A DNA stretch of 64,000 nt from positions 1-64,000 of the forward strand of contig JAFLEE010000008.1 of NCBI GenBank assembly GCA_017302015.1, read 5' to 3'. This DNA is from Spirochaetota bacterium (GTDB lineage Bacteria > Spirochaetota > UBA12135 > COTS27 > JAFLEE01). Shown here one piece after another: positions 19,101 to 26,687 of the stretch. The notes under the pieces are model-generated. The model searched no databases, was not told the origin of the DNA, and saw nothing but the letters and a program-made list of their open reading frames with translations. Numbering within the stretch: position 1 is the first letter of the stretch; every line of letters begins with the position of its first letter. The translations under genes were made by a program, and so were the position numbers.

Positions 19101-20151
19101 AAGAGCCAAAGCCTTCCCGGAGGTAATTGAGATTCTTGAAGAAAAGGTGCGACCGGTTCGAGAACTCAATAATCGTGAAATTTATAAGAGGCTTTGGTGG
19201 CAATACGCTGAAAAGAGACCAGCTTTATATCGAACAATTTCGGGAATGAGCGATGTCCTCGGAATCGCATGTCAAGCTGTTAAATACGTGTCCTTCTCCT
19301 ACTTGCCTGCAAACTGCATCTACTCAAATGCATTAACGATTATCGCTTTAAATTCGGATTCGGATTTCGCTGTCTTACATAGTTGCTTTCACTCAGAATG
19401 GGCTTGGAAGAATTCTTCAACCATGAAGGGTGATTTGCGCTATGCTTCATCTGCATGTTTTGAAACGTTCCCTTTTCCTGATGGACTTAATTCAATTCCG
19501 AAGGAAATTTCCTATAACTATCGAACTCTTCGACATAAATTAATGTCCGATTGCCGAATTGGAATTACAACCGTATATAACCTATTTCACAAGAGGTCAT
19601 TGGACTTTAAAACCATTGTTGATTTCAGCAAGCATCTCCGGTCACTTCAATCCCCTATCGATTCTCATGAATCACCAATTACTAAACAAGCTGTCGAAGA
19701 CATTAAAGCACTCCGTCGGCTTCATACAACAATCGACGAGGCAGTTTTGAACGCCTATGGCTGGCACCAACCCGGCCCCATGGGCCCCGCCATCCAGCTT
19801 CGCCACGATTTCTACGATGTCGAATACCTGCCCGAGAACGATCGGGTGCGCTACACCATCCACCCCGAGGCCAGGCGCGAGGTACTCAAGCGACTCCTGG
19901 CGCTCAACCATGAGCGGCACCGGCAAGAGGTCGCCGAGGGGCTGATGGACGAGAACGACAAGCCTACGGCCAAGGGGAAGGCGATCTTGGCGGAACGGAT
20001 GGGGAAGGCGGGGAAGGATGATGGGGAGGACGGGGGGGAGGCGGAGGCGGTTGTGGGGGGTCTTGGCGAGGCTAAGGTGAAGCGGGGGCGACCGGCGGGG
20101 AAGAAGGGAGCTGGGAAGAAAGAGGATGGTGGGCAGCTTTTAATGGGGTGA
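16198..20151 (+). CDS. Eco57I/DrmMI-like N6-adenine DNA methyltransferase
   Basis: The protein is 1,317 residues. The SAM-binding motif I is DPACGSGHVLL (about 501-511) and the catalytic motif IV is NPPF (762-765), diagnostic of gamma-class N6-adenine methyltransferases. The N-terminal 450 residues are the large helical part shared with DrmMI and PglX-like enzymes. The segment after motif IV (positions about 18,540-19,740) is markedly AT-rich, while DNA on both sides is GC-rich. That segment should be the target-recognition domain, so the specificity region looks exchanged. The C-terminus is a low-complexity Gly/Lys/Glu tail. It starts 9 bp after the DrmD-like gene and is the third gene of the operon. 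It should mark host DNA as self. Confidence 0.87.
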   Translation: MNYPSIRIEGSILSHDLLDRLERGDLRHQDAKDFGFDHHHKVKDRIAEAWAAASAHYKVFQSRISGLKPDETGTTETRRHFGEPFFSLLDYTLVVQKAGESFGDRNYLISHRDETRDGFPVHIVGANDSLDKKRDSGGGARISPHALLQEYLNLTEHTYGLVTNGRLLRLLRDSTRLIRLSYLEVDLERMFGEELYADFAALYRLIHASRMPKTRADEPRAVVIEQYHQDSLDDGGRIRDRLSEAVARAMELIGCGLLAHPMNEKLREQVKAGNLTGPDLYRALLKLIYRVLFMMVIEERGLIYPEGTPQRLRELYRDFYSVGRLRQHAMRRRSDEKQNRDLWVTLRHTFRLFENAELGAKLGLKPLGGDLFRPGSLELLENAELDNASLMEAFSGLGTFQDTRTGAWVRVNYGALNVEEFGSVYEGLLDYSGDIKKEGNGWAFALVKGSERGATGSHYTPEELVQPLIRHSLDHVINEKLALPDKAQREAGLLSIAVCDPACGSGHVLLSVARRIAAQVAKVRTGEDQPSPPAFRAAMRDVIARCLYGVDKNPMAVELCKIALWLEGHSPGEPLEFLDHRIRCGDSICGIRTLAELVEGIPEAAFDTSEEDDKDVAKALRKKHADEVKARKTGALSFGDTQGALEDLSTRLAALEAMPEHSPAEVDTKQKAWQELVTGPSYARLKAAADTAMASFFTPKTEANRNLIATEKDFRAILDGRISPPVSQFAKAASTLTGERRFFHWFLEFPEVKDGFDVVIGNPPFLGGQRIRGANGIRYLDYMRHTFAPAGSIDMVAYFFRRAFDLISPNRLFALIATNTVAQGAAREGGLEVIEKNGGTINFAVRSTPWPGVAAVEVALAVVNKGTWPGKKVLDGKEVQHISSFFDDQMQVAGNPHFLLINSGKSFQGSIVLGDGFVMEPEEAQRLIKKTPKNSEVIQPYMNGEDLNSRPEQNHSRYVINFYDWPLERAKAFPEVIEILEEKVRPVRELNNREIYKRLWWQYAEKRPALYRTISGMSDVLGIACQAVKYVSFSYLPANCIYSNALTIIALNSDSDFAVLHSCFHSEWAWKNSSTMKGDLRYASSACFETFPFPDGLNSIPKEISYNYRTLRHKLMSDCRIGITTVYNLFHKRSLDFKTIVDFSKHLRSLQSPIDSHESPITKQAVEDIKALRRLHTTIDEAVLNAYGWHQPGPMGPAIQLRHDFYDVEYLPENDRVRYTIHPEARREVLKRLLALNHERHRQEVAEGLMDENDKPTAKGKAILAERMGKAGKDDGEDGGEAEAVVGGLGEAKVKRGRPAGKKGAGKKEDGGQLLMG

Positions 20152-20185
20152 GGTGCTCAATAAGGTCATTTTAGGATGAAGTTGT

Positions 20186-21052
20186 ATGTTTAAACTGAAA
20201 ATTGAAAAAGAAGTTCTAAAACAAATCTCGATGAGTCCCAAATGGGATGTTATCGCCAGGGCTAAATCGATGAAATCTTGGAAAGGAATCTATAGAGCCA
20301 AGATTTCAGAGAGTTATCTTAGCCGTCTCTCTCTCTATTTGTTCTCCAGGTCACTCATGGGTTTGCGCAAATGGGATACTACGGATTTTATTGCCTTTCA
20401 TCCAGAGAAAAACGTACCGCTGCTGCGTGCCTATGAATTTCTTTGGCTACAGTATGACGAAAAGAATGATGTTCAAAACCAGGTTTTTTACTCTGACCTC
20501 ACTTCCTCATTCCCACCCAATGTGTATAAATTCATTGACGACTCATCAATGAGAAGTAGCGTGCGCAAATCTGATTTCACTGACACTACCAAATCCCTTT
20601 TTGGGGAACTCTATTCAGGTGGCGAATTTTCTAAATCGATCTCCAATTATACAAAACAATTTATCGACAGCCTCATGACCCCTTCCCAGTTTCAGCACAA
20701 ACTCAAAACTACAAAATGCTGCTACTGTGAAATTGAATATACACAAGAAGGAAACCCAGAGACGACCCAAAGGAGCATGCAGCAACGGATGAAAGACTTG
20801 ATGTATCGTAGAGCCAAAAGGAATCGTGGCTGGAATGGACTTGAGATTGAAAGATTGGAACCAAATCTAGAGTATTTCGATAAAAACGTGGCCATGTGTT
20901 GCCACTGGTGCAATAACGCCAAAACCGATGAATTCACGGCAGAGGAGATGCGGAAAATTGGAGGCACTATGAAAACAATTTGGCAAGATCGCTGTAAAAA
21001 AGACTTCGAGGAAGACTTGTTGAAAAAATTGGATTTGACACAGCCCGGATAA
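20186..21052 (+). CDS. HNH endonuclease domain protein
   Basis: The protein is 288 residues, in low-GC DNA unlike the GC-rich operon before it. The C-terminal third has CCYCEIE (about 177-183) and then GLEIERLEPNLEYFDKNVA followed by CHWCNNAKTDEF. This is the Cys-supported HNH layout, with Cys pairs holding zinc and the LEIER/N/CNN segment forming the beta-beta-alpha-metal site. The N-terminal 170 residues are unrecognised and may be specificity or toxin-control sequence. It lies 34 bp after the methylase stop, so it could be co-expressed as the cutting partner. The same architecture recurs at 26688. A McrA-like restriction role is inferred. Confidence 0.78.
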   Translation: MFKLKIEKEVLKQISMSPKWDVIARAKSMKSWKGIYRAKISESYLSRLSLYLFSRSLMGLRKWDTTDFIAFHPEKNVPLLRAYEFLWLQYDEKNDVQNQVFYSDLTSSFPPNVYKFIDDSSMRSSVRKSDFTDTTKSLFGELYSGGEFSKSISNYTKQFIDSLMTPSQFQHKLKTTKCCYCEIEYTQEGNPETTQRSMQQRMKDLMYRRAKRNRGWNGLEIERLEPNLEYFDKNVAMCCHWCNNAKTDEFTAEEMRKIGGTMKTIWQDRCKKDFEEDLLKKLDLTQPG

Positions 21053-21182
21053 GAATACCACCACATAGCATCCTATTACGACAATGATATGCACCAAGTG
21101 TAAAGGGTGATGTAACTATGGGGAGTCTGTGCTAACCTTATGCAACCGGCAACAAACCGGACACTTGGGTTAACAGTCTCTG

Positions 21183-21297
21183 GTCGAATACCTGCCTAAG
21201 AAAGATCGGGTACGCTACACAATCCATCGCGAAACTGGGCGAGAGGTGCTTAAACGGTTCCTGGCGCTCAACCACGAGCGGCATCGGCAGGAGGTCT
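21183..21297 (+). pseudogene. relic of a second methylase 3' end
   Basis: About 115 bp repeat, at roughly four in five bases, the part of the adenine methylase gene at 19819-19933. Most differences are at third codon positions. The frame reads VEYLPKKDRVRYTIH and then LALNHERHRQEV, the same segment as the active gene. It has no start, no flanking methylase sequence and is cut off by an IS3 remnant on its right. Synonymous divergence shows that it came from a related, once-functional allele and not from a recent local duplication. Confidence 0.85.
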
Positions 21298-21299
21298 CT

Positions 21300-21870
21300 G
21301 AGAGATCGAACACCCTTGCCTCGCCAGATTCTCACGGAGCCGCACCGCTCCTTCACCTCGCCAGTGACCTCCATACGGTTATGGATCAAGCGCTGGATTA
21401 AAGCCTTGCGCTCCTTTCGCTTAGACGATTACTTCCGGCGAGAGCGGTAGTAGCCGGAGGGGGTCACATCCAGGGTGTTGCAGGCCTTGGTTACCGGCAA
21501 GGCTTGGGGTTGGGCGATGAGCGCAATCTACACATGGGTCACCGAAATACCAAGGCGATAGTTTTTTATTAAAAGATCGCGCTCCACCCGTAGCAGGGTC
21601 ACTTTAAGCTTTATGCGAGTGAGCTCGACCTGGACGGGGTGGGTGCGTCCGGGTCCTCGAAATGCCAGTTCTCCTTCCTGGCGCAGCTCCCATTTCCACC
21701 GCGAGAGTGACCCGGGGGTAACTCCCAAATCCTTCTCGATCTCTTTGAGGGGCTTTTCCCCTTTGGCTGCCAGGGCGAGGGCGTCTTGCGTGAACTCCCG
21801 ACCGATCTTTTTCGTGTCTTTTCCTCGTGAATTTGCTCGTCTATAAACCTTCCTCCTTAGGTTATCCGAA
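21300..21870 (-). pseudogene. IS3-family transposase remnant (OrfA and start of OrfB)
   Basis: The minus-strand frame at 21528-21728 and its upstream continuation encode an IS3 OrfA: RRANSRGKDTKKIGREF, then LGVTPGSLSRWKWELRQ (helix-turn-helix) and a basic coiled segment with LLRVERDLLIK. Downstream at about 21310-21520 is the beginning of OrfB, ALPVTKACNTLDVTPSGYY, broken by stops. The catalytic DDE core is absent. The OrfB remnant ends abruptly where the methylase relic begins, suggesting a deletion joined the two. Confidence 0.75.
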
Positions 21871-21912
21871 GGCGGCTTAACTCCCAGTCCACATTATTGA
21901 GATAGATCACAT

Positions 21913-24018
21913 CTAAATTTCCCGAAATGGGAAGTTTGAAAGACGAAGGGTCGCTTGGTAATCATAAGGCTGGCAATACGCCTCGCCATTTACGAGCCGG
22001 CCTCCGTACTTTCGGGCCAACTCGCACAAATCCTCCGCCCTCAAGCTGCCCCGCTCATGCAATCGTCGTGCGAGTTCAATAAGGAACGTTCCTTCTCGGG
22101 ATAGAAAATCGCAGGCGATCGCTTGCGCTTTCAAAAGAAGGTTTTCGATCTCTTCCTGGATCGCCCCAGCCCGATCCCGTAGGAACTGATCATTGCCATC
22201 GGCACCTTCGCTCATGAATCGACCAAGGCTTTGTCCCAGGCCATACTGGCGCACCGCCTGGGCGGCCAAACTAGTCGCGGACGAAATGTCGCTGTGGCTG
22301 CCCATGCCCTGGTTTTCCTTTCCAAATACGATCGTCTCGGCCAGGGACCCGGCGAGTAGGACCGCCAATCGGCCTAAGAGGGCTTGATATGTCGTGAGGG
22401 CCAACTCGCGATGCACTTCAACGAAGCCCTCGCCACGGTTTGCCGCACTATTGACTTGGACGCTCGTGGGCACCAGACCGCTGTAGGCCATGCTCACGAC
22501 CGCATGCCCTGCCTCGTGCACGGCGACCAGAGCAGACTCGGCGCCTGGAGTATAGGCCCGGTCGGCTTCAATATGTCTCTCAAGCGCAAGCATCATGCGG
22601 TGGTGAGGTGCAGCATCCTGACCCGTATAGAAATCTGCCACCAGGGATCCCCGGTCATAGGTGAATCTGATTTCTTGGACGGGCATCCCAAGACGACCGC
22701 GCTCAGCGAACACGCGTGCGATATTTCGGCCGATGTGCGCGTGGATGGTGCTAAAGAGAGGCCGCGTACCCTGGGAAGGGACCACACCATCGCGAAAGAG
22801 ATACTCATGCACTTTGTCATCGAAGCGTAGCGACACTTGGCTTTCTTGCAAGGTGCGTTCAGCAAGCCGGTGGAGCTCAGCGGCGATCACCCGGCGGTAG
22901 GCCTGCGAACCCAGCGAGGGGTAGATAATGTGCACGTTTCCCAGGCGCGCGATCTGCTCGGCTCTGAATCGGCATAGCAGCGCCTCCTTGATGTTGGCCA
23001 TGGTGAAGGCGAGGGTCCTTTCCCGAAAGAGATCTGGGTCTAAATCGGGATTCAGTTCGTTGGCCTCTTCATGAAGTTCATCGATGTTCCCGATCACGAA
23101 CACCAGGGTCTGGCGGCAATCGATGGTGCTGACGAATTTCACCTGTTTAAGTAGCCCACGGATCAGGGTCAGGCAGCCCTCGCCATCTAGCAACTTCAGC
23201 GCCTCCTTCATCATAAATATCGTCGAGAATTTTTCTTTGAAAAGCTCTCTGAGAGACTCGAGCATGGCGTCGGGGATGAAGGGACTTCCGCGGTAATGCA
23301 GTCTGACCCCCGTATGAGTGAATTCCCTCCAATAATGTTTGAAATTCACCATGCGATTGAGGGTTTCACGACCGCTGAGCACGCGATTGCCAGCCACGCG
23401 CACGCCGCAGTCCAAGGCCTGCTTGAGGTCTCGGATGAAACTGTTAGCGGTGGCGTAGTCATCCGGTATCTTGGTGATCTCGACCCGACCCGTGTCGAGG
23501 AGGTCCCAGACGAAGGTCTTGTGTTCGCGTTCATCGCCGTTGGCGTTCTTGGTTCGGAAATGCTGGAATTCGTCGAGAATCAGAACGGCCGGCTTGCCAT
23601 CGATTTGACAGAAAGCCTCGTTGCTTACGGTGAAATCATCCGAGCCCAGTTCCGCCAAGTTGATTCGAAAGCAGCTCTGCGTGCAGCCCAGAAGCTCGGC
23701 AAGGCGGCGCACGAGGGCCGTCTTGCCGACCCCCGTGAGGCCCCACAGGTTCACCACCATGGGGCGCTCTTGCAAATGACTGCAGAGAAACCAGCCCGTG
23801 ACGGAGGCGATGACCTTGTCAATGACGGAATCTAGACCAAAAAACTCTTGCTTCAGTTGTTGGGCGGCATGCTCAAGCAGGTCCCAACGCTGGCTGTCTC
23901 CTAGTATCTCATTCTCCATCGATTTTTCATTCTGCACTTGGAGCGAAGCCTTATCTTCAAGAAAGGTCGCCTGAATTCCAGCAGAATTGGAATCGTGCTT
24001 ATAGGTCTGGTGCTTCAT
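21913..24018 (-). CDS. Clp-type AAA+ ATPase fused to an FtsH-type M41 zinc peptidase
   Basis: The protein is 701 residues with a good GGAGG about 7 bases before the ATG. Walker A GLTGVGKT is at 93-100 and Walker B AVLILDEF at 144-151. FVIGNIDE near 308-315 is sensor 1, and GTRPL at 417-421 matches the sensor-2 GARPL of Clp/HSP100 ATPases. The C-terminal part has the zinc-protease motif HEAGH (501-505) and the downstream acidic ligand region in GSHSDISSAT (D577), the M41 signature of FtsH. FtsH normally carries a classic-AAA module and two membrane helices; here the ATPase is of the Clp clade and no transmembrane segment is seen, so a soluble self-contained protease is predicted. The substrate is unknown. 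An island location suggests conditional proteolysis in defence or stress. Confidence 0.85.
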   Translation of the reverse strand: MKHQTYKHDSNSAGIQATFLEDKASLQVQNEKSMENEILGDSQRWDLLEHAAQQLKQEFFGLDSVIDKVIASVTGWFLCSHLQERPMVVNLWGLTGVGKTALVRRLAELLGCTQSCFRINLAELGSDDFTVSNEAFCQIDGKPAVLILDEFQHFRTKNANGDEREHKTFVWDLLDTGRVEITKIPDDYATANSFIRDLKQALDCGVRVAGNRVLSGRETLNRMVNFKHYWREFTHTGVRLHYRGSPFIPDAMLESLRELFKEKFSTIFMMKEALKLLDGEGCLTLIRGLLKQVKFVSTIDCRQTLVFVIGNIDELHEEANELNPDLDPDLFRERTLAFTMANIKEALLCRFRAEQIARLGNVHIIYPSLGSQAYRRVIAAELHRLAERTLQESQVSLRFDDKVHEYLFRDGVVPSQGTRPLFSTIHAHIGRNIARVFAERGRLGMPVQEIRFTYDRGSLVADFYTGQDAAPHHRMMLALERHIEADRAYTPGAESALVAVHEAGHAVVSMAYSGLVPTSVQVNSAANRGEGFVEVHRELALTTYQALLGRLAVLLAGSLAETIVFGKENQGMGSHSDISSATSLAAQAVRQYGLGQSLGRFMSEGADGNDQFLRDRAGAIQEEIENLLLKAQAIACDFLSREGTFLIELARRLHERGSLRAEDLCELARKYGGRLVNGEAYCQPYDYQATLRLSNFPFREI

Positions 24019-24520
24019 GTTTCCTCCACAGTAGGTTCACCTAGAGTATGTATTTTCTCTTTCTCTTTCTCTTTCTCAAGGAAAAGGATAGGCCAGCCCC
24101 TGGACAGGGATTGTCTTGGAAGCTGAACTAATTTTATAGATGATCTTCAGATGCTGAATTATCACGAAGGGCTTAATTATGAAAGAAATCTCTCAATTAC
24201 TTTTTATGAAACACATTGAGGATTTTATTCAAAATCAAGCCAAGATAAAAACTAAAGTATAAAACAATTTATAAATTTCTGGCGGCACCCATTCATCTTG
24301 ACGTTAAAATACTACCTCCGAAACCAACTTCGTTTAAATGCGGAGCAAATGCAACGTTCGAAGTTGAAATATCTCAGTCATATGTAATTTGAATTTTGCA
24401 AAACTGGAATTCGTTTGGGGGCGACACTCGTCCAATTTGATGATATGCATTGGCATTCAATATTTCACAATATAAACATACTCACTATGGCTTCCCTGAG
24501 TTTTGCGCGCCAAACCAGAT
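24019..24520. other. AT-rich intergenic region with a polypyrimidine tract
   Basis: No supported gene is seen in about 500 bp. It holds a CTTTCT-type repeat tract at 24055-24077 (plus strand), just upstream of the Clp-M41 start, which could be a slippage-prone promoter spacer. The rest is AT-rich with many possible -10 boxes but no clear choice. Confidence 0.5.
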
Positions 24521-24910
24521 TCACTTCCAGGAACTAGAAGGCTTCCAAATGGGAAGGACATTCCATTTAGCCTGACTATCACCGCTTTTCGGTCTTTGCC
24601 CCCGACAAGCCACCACCTCAATTTCCACGAGACTGGCATCGACGATTATTTCCTGAAGGTAGGTAAAAATAGTTTCCATTTCCCCGGATTTCTTTTTCCG
24701 TTCAACGGGTTCAATCAAGGCAATATAACAGGAGTGAAATTTCCCCTGCTCGTCTTTTTTATCCATCTGCCAAAAAAACCCGACTCTAGATTCCCCAGGC
24801 TGAAGTAGAACATCCTTCCCGATTGTATCAGATTCTAAGAGTACGGGCTCCGTGCCAACTGCCTTGACCTGAACAATAAACCCCATAGATGACTCAATGG
24901 GCAGTTTCAT
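24521..24910 (-). CDS. hypothetical protein in the cREC-SpoU operon
   Basis: The protein is 129 residues and I do not recognise its family. The sequence alternates short hydrophobic stretches (GFIVQVKAVG, VGFFWQM, IIVDASLVEIEVV) with charged turns, which suggests a compact mostly beta fold; there is no signal peptide or membrane segment. Its start overlaps the end of the cREC-SpoU gene by 17 bases, so it is the last gene of a three-gene operon and probably works with the two upstream enzymes. The tail ending KPSSSWK may be disordered. Confidence 0.6.
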   Translation of the reverse strand: MKLPIESSMGFIVQVKAVGTEPVLLESDTIGKDVLLQPGESRVGFFWQMDKKDEQGKFHSCYIALIEPVERKKKSGEMETIFTYLQEIIVDASLVEIEVVACRGQRPKSGDSQAKWNVLPIWKPSSSWK

Positions 24911-25772
24911 TTTTTACTCCTTTTAGCCAAAGATAGGATGCCGCGGCCGCCGCAGTGGCAACGTTAATGCTATTCCCCATGCCTAACATGGGGAGATGCA
25001 TGAAGTCATCGCTCATATTTAATGCCTCATCGCTTATACCTTTTCGCTCGTTACCTAGAACAAAAGCAACAGGGCCAGTCAGATCAGCTTTCGAAAGAGA
25101 TTGGCCCCCTGCAACGAGTTCAACAGCAATAATCCGAATGCTCATCAACCGAAGCATTCTAAGCGACTCCGCAACAGGGTAGACGCCAATGGGAACCCAC
25201 TTTAACATGCTTTTTGACGCCCGCTTGAACTTACCTCCTGTAAGGAGGTCCAATTCAGCCTTGCCCATCCATATTTTTTCCGCTATGACCGCGTCAGCAA
25301 GCCTGAAGATGTTGCCGATGTTTGAAGCAGATGAAACTCCGTCCAAAACCAAATGAAGAGGATTTCTGCGCAGATATTTGAATTCTGATCGAGCAGGCTT
25401 GCCCATGCGTAGTTCACTGCGGTCAAGCAGATGACTTCCTACCCGCAAATTGCTTCCGCTTGATAATTCATCATTGAGGTGATTTTCAACGTAGTTTTTA
25501 ATAAACCGGACCCCCGCCTCCATTCTCAATCTTGCGACGGGATTTGTCGTGTGAATTCTGATCTCTGGAGGAATGTAACCATTTGTCACAACCTCTTTTT
25601 CGATCCAGACAATCACGTCATACCCTGTCCCAGAAGTGACTTCCCCCAAGTCATGATCCAAAGAAATGATCTCAACTTTATATGTTCGGAGACAGCCAAT
25701 GACTTCATGAGGGGCTTTTGCCAAAAGCCAGCCAGGCGGAGCTTCTCTTTCATCATCGAGCCATATTTTCAT
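24894..25772 (-). CDS. cREC receiver-like domain fused to a SpoU/TrmH RNA 2'-O-methyltransferase
   Basis: The protein is 292 residues with two parts. Residues 1-95 (MKIWLDDERE, then EIISLDHDLGE, then TGYDVIVWIE and HTTNPVARLRMEAG) match the family named cyclic-phosphate-processing receiver domain (cREC). Residues about 133-288 are a SPOUT methylase: motif 1 DGVSSASNIGNIFRLADA, motif 2 FVLGNERKGIS and motif 3 MGNSINVATAAAAASYLW. SpoU enzymes 2'-O-methylate ribose in tRNA or rRNA using SAM. Joining a domain linked to RNA cyclic-phosphate ends with a ribose 2'-O-methylase would fit repair and sealing-protection of cleaved RNA, but that is an inference. Its start overlaps the upstream deiminase stop (ATGA) and its end overlaps the next gene. 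Confidence 0.82.
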   Translation of the reverse strand: MKIWLDDEREAPPGWLLAKAPHEVIGCLRTYKVEIISLDHDLGEVTSGTGYDVIVWIEKEVVTNGYIPPEIRIHTTNPVARLRMEAGVRFIKNYVENHLNDELSSGSNLRVGSHLLDRSELRMGKPARSEFKYLRRNPLHLVLDGVSSASNIGNIFRLADAVIAEKIWMGKAELDLLTGGKFKRASKSMLKWVPIGVYPVAESLRMLRLMSIRIIAVELVAGGQSLSKADLTGPVAFVLGNERKGISDEALNMSDDFMHLPMLGMGNSINVATAAAAASYLWLKGVKNETAH

Positions 25773-26614
25773 GACTGCACTCCTCTATTGAAGTCTCGGC
25801 ATCCCCATGAAAAACAATTGAATGCTCCGCCATGCTGGATTAACTCGGAACCGCAAATCAAGTAGACATTTCTTTCGGGGAACAAATTTCTGATTTTATC
25901 GAACACCACTTTGTCAAGGGCGCACCCACTGCCAGGAATAATGATCGCCTTGCCAGCTTCGAGGTAGTTGATATGAAGGCATTCTTGCCTACTCTTTGTA
26001 TCCCTGAATGGGATCGTTTCGAACGAAAACCCATTCTTGACTAGCACCCTCGTCAGTTTCCTGTGCCAGCCACTGTGTTTTCCCACCGCCTCATGAATCA
26101 ATACCGTGTCATTTGAAATGAATCGAATCAGCCCATCGGCATGTCCGGTGACCTCATTGGGTAGTTCCGGAATTAAAATGACCTCGCAGGAGAGTTTGTT
26201 TTCAATTTCGTTAACTATATCAATAACAGCAAGGCCTGGATTATCTCGGATGACCCTATCTGTCAAGATACACCGACCCTTTGCCCTAACAATGTTTCCA
26301 CCATCAAGGGCTATCTTAGACTTGATCACCCGCTGAAACCCGTTTCTTTTGATAACCAAATCCTGGGATGTTCTGAACTTCGCCAAGACGGGCGTATTCA
26401 AGTACTTGGGGTTGAAGTTAAAGAGCACGAATTCTGAGCCCCGAACCCATACCGGCATGTAGTCTCTACAAAAGTAGTCTTGAGTTCCTACCAGAAAAGA
26501 GGTACTTATATTATTTATATGCAATATATTTCTTATATTTGTAATCAAACCCCTGAAATGATTTTTTGAATGAAAAGAAAACCAAATAGTATTTACTTCC
26601 GTATCGGGACACAT
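25769..26614 (-). CDS. agmatine/peptidyl-arginine deiminase-like guanidino enzyme
   Basis: From the ATG at 26614 the product is 281 residues; the frame stays open to 26833, but that would cross the divergent gene's start region. Motifs of the guanidino-group-modifying fold appear in order: RDYMPVWVRG, LDGGNIV, GHADGLIRF (His and Asp), INYLEAGKAIIIPGSG, and HGGAFNCFSW near the C-terminus with the catalytic Cys. The family hydrolyses guanidinium groups (agmatine or arginine) through a Cys-thiouronium intermediate. All expected catalytic residues are present. It is the first gene of an operon with cREC-SpoU, not with polyamine genes, so the usual agmatine role is doubtful. The substrate could be a modified protein arginine or a nucleotide-linked guanidine. 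Confidence 0.78.
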   Translation of the reverse strand: MCPDTEVNTIWFSFHSKNHFRGLITNIRNILHINNISTSFLVGTQDYFCRDYMPVWVRGSEFVLFNFNPKYLNTPVLAKFRTSQDLVIKRNGFQRVIKSKIALDGGNIVRAKGRCILTDRVIRDNPGLAVIDIVNEIENKLSCEVILIPELPNEVTGHADGLIRFISNDTVLIHEAVGKHSGWHRKLTRVLVKNGFSFETIPFRDTKSRQECLHINYLEAGKAIIIPGSGCALDKVVFDKIRNLFPERNVYLICGSELIQHGGAFNCFSWGCRDFNRGVQS

Positions 26615-26687
26615 GTGATCGATGATAGGATACACCAAGGACAAAAGTTGTCCAACCCCGAATTCACACTGCCCGAAGGAGAACTGG

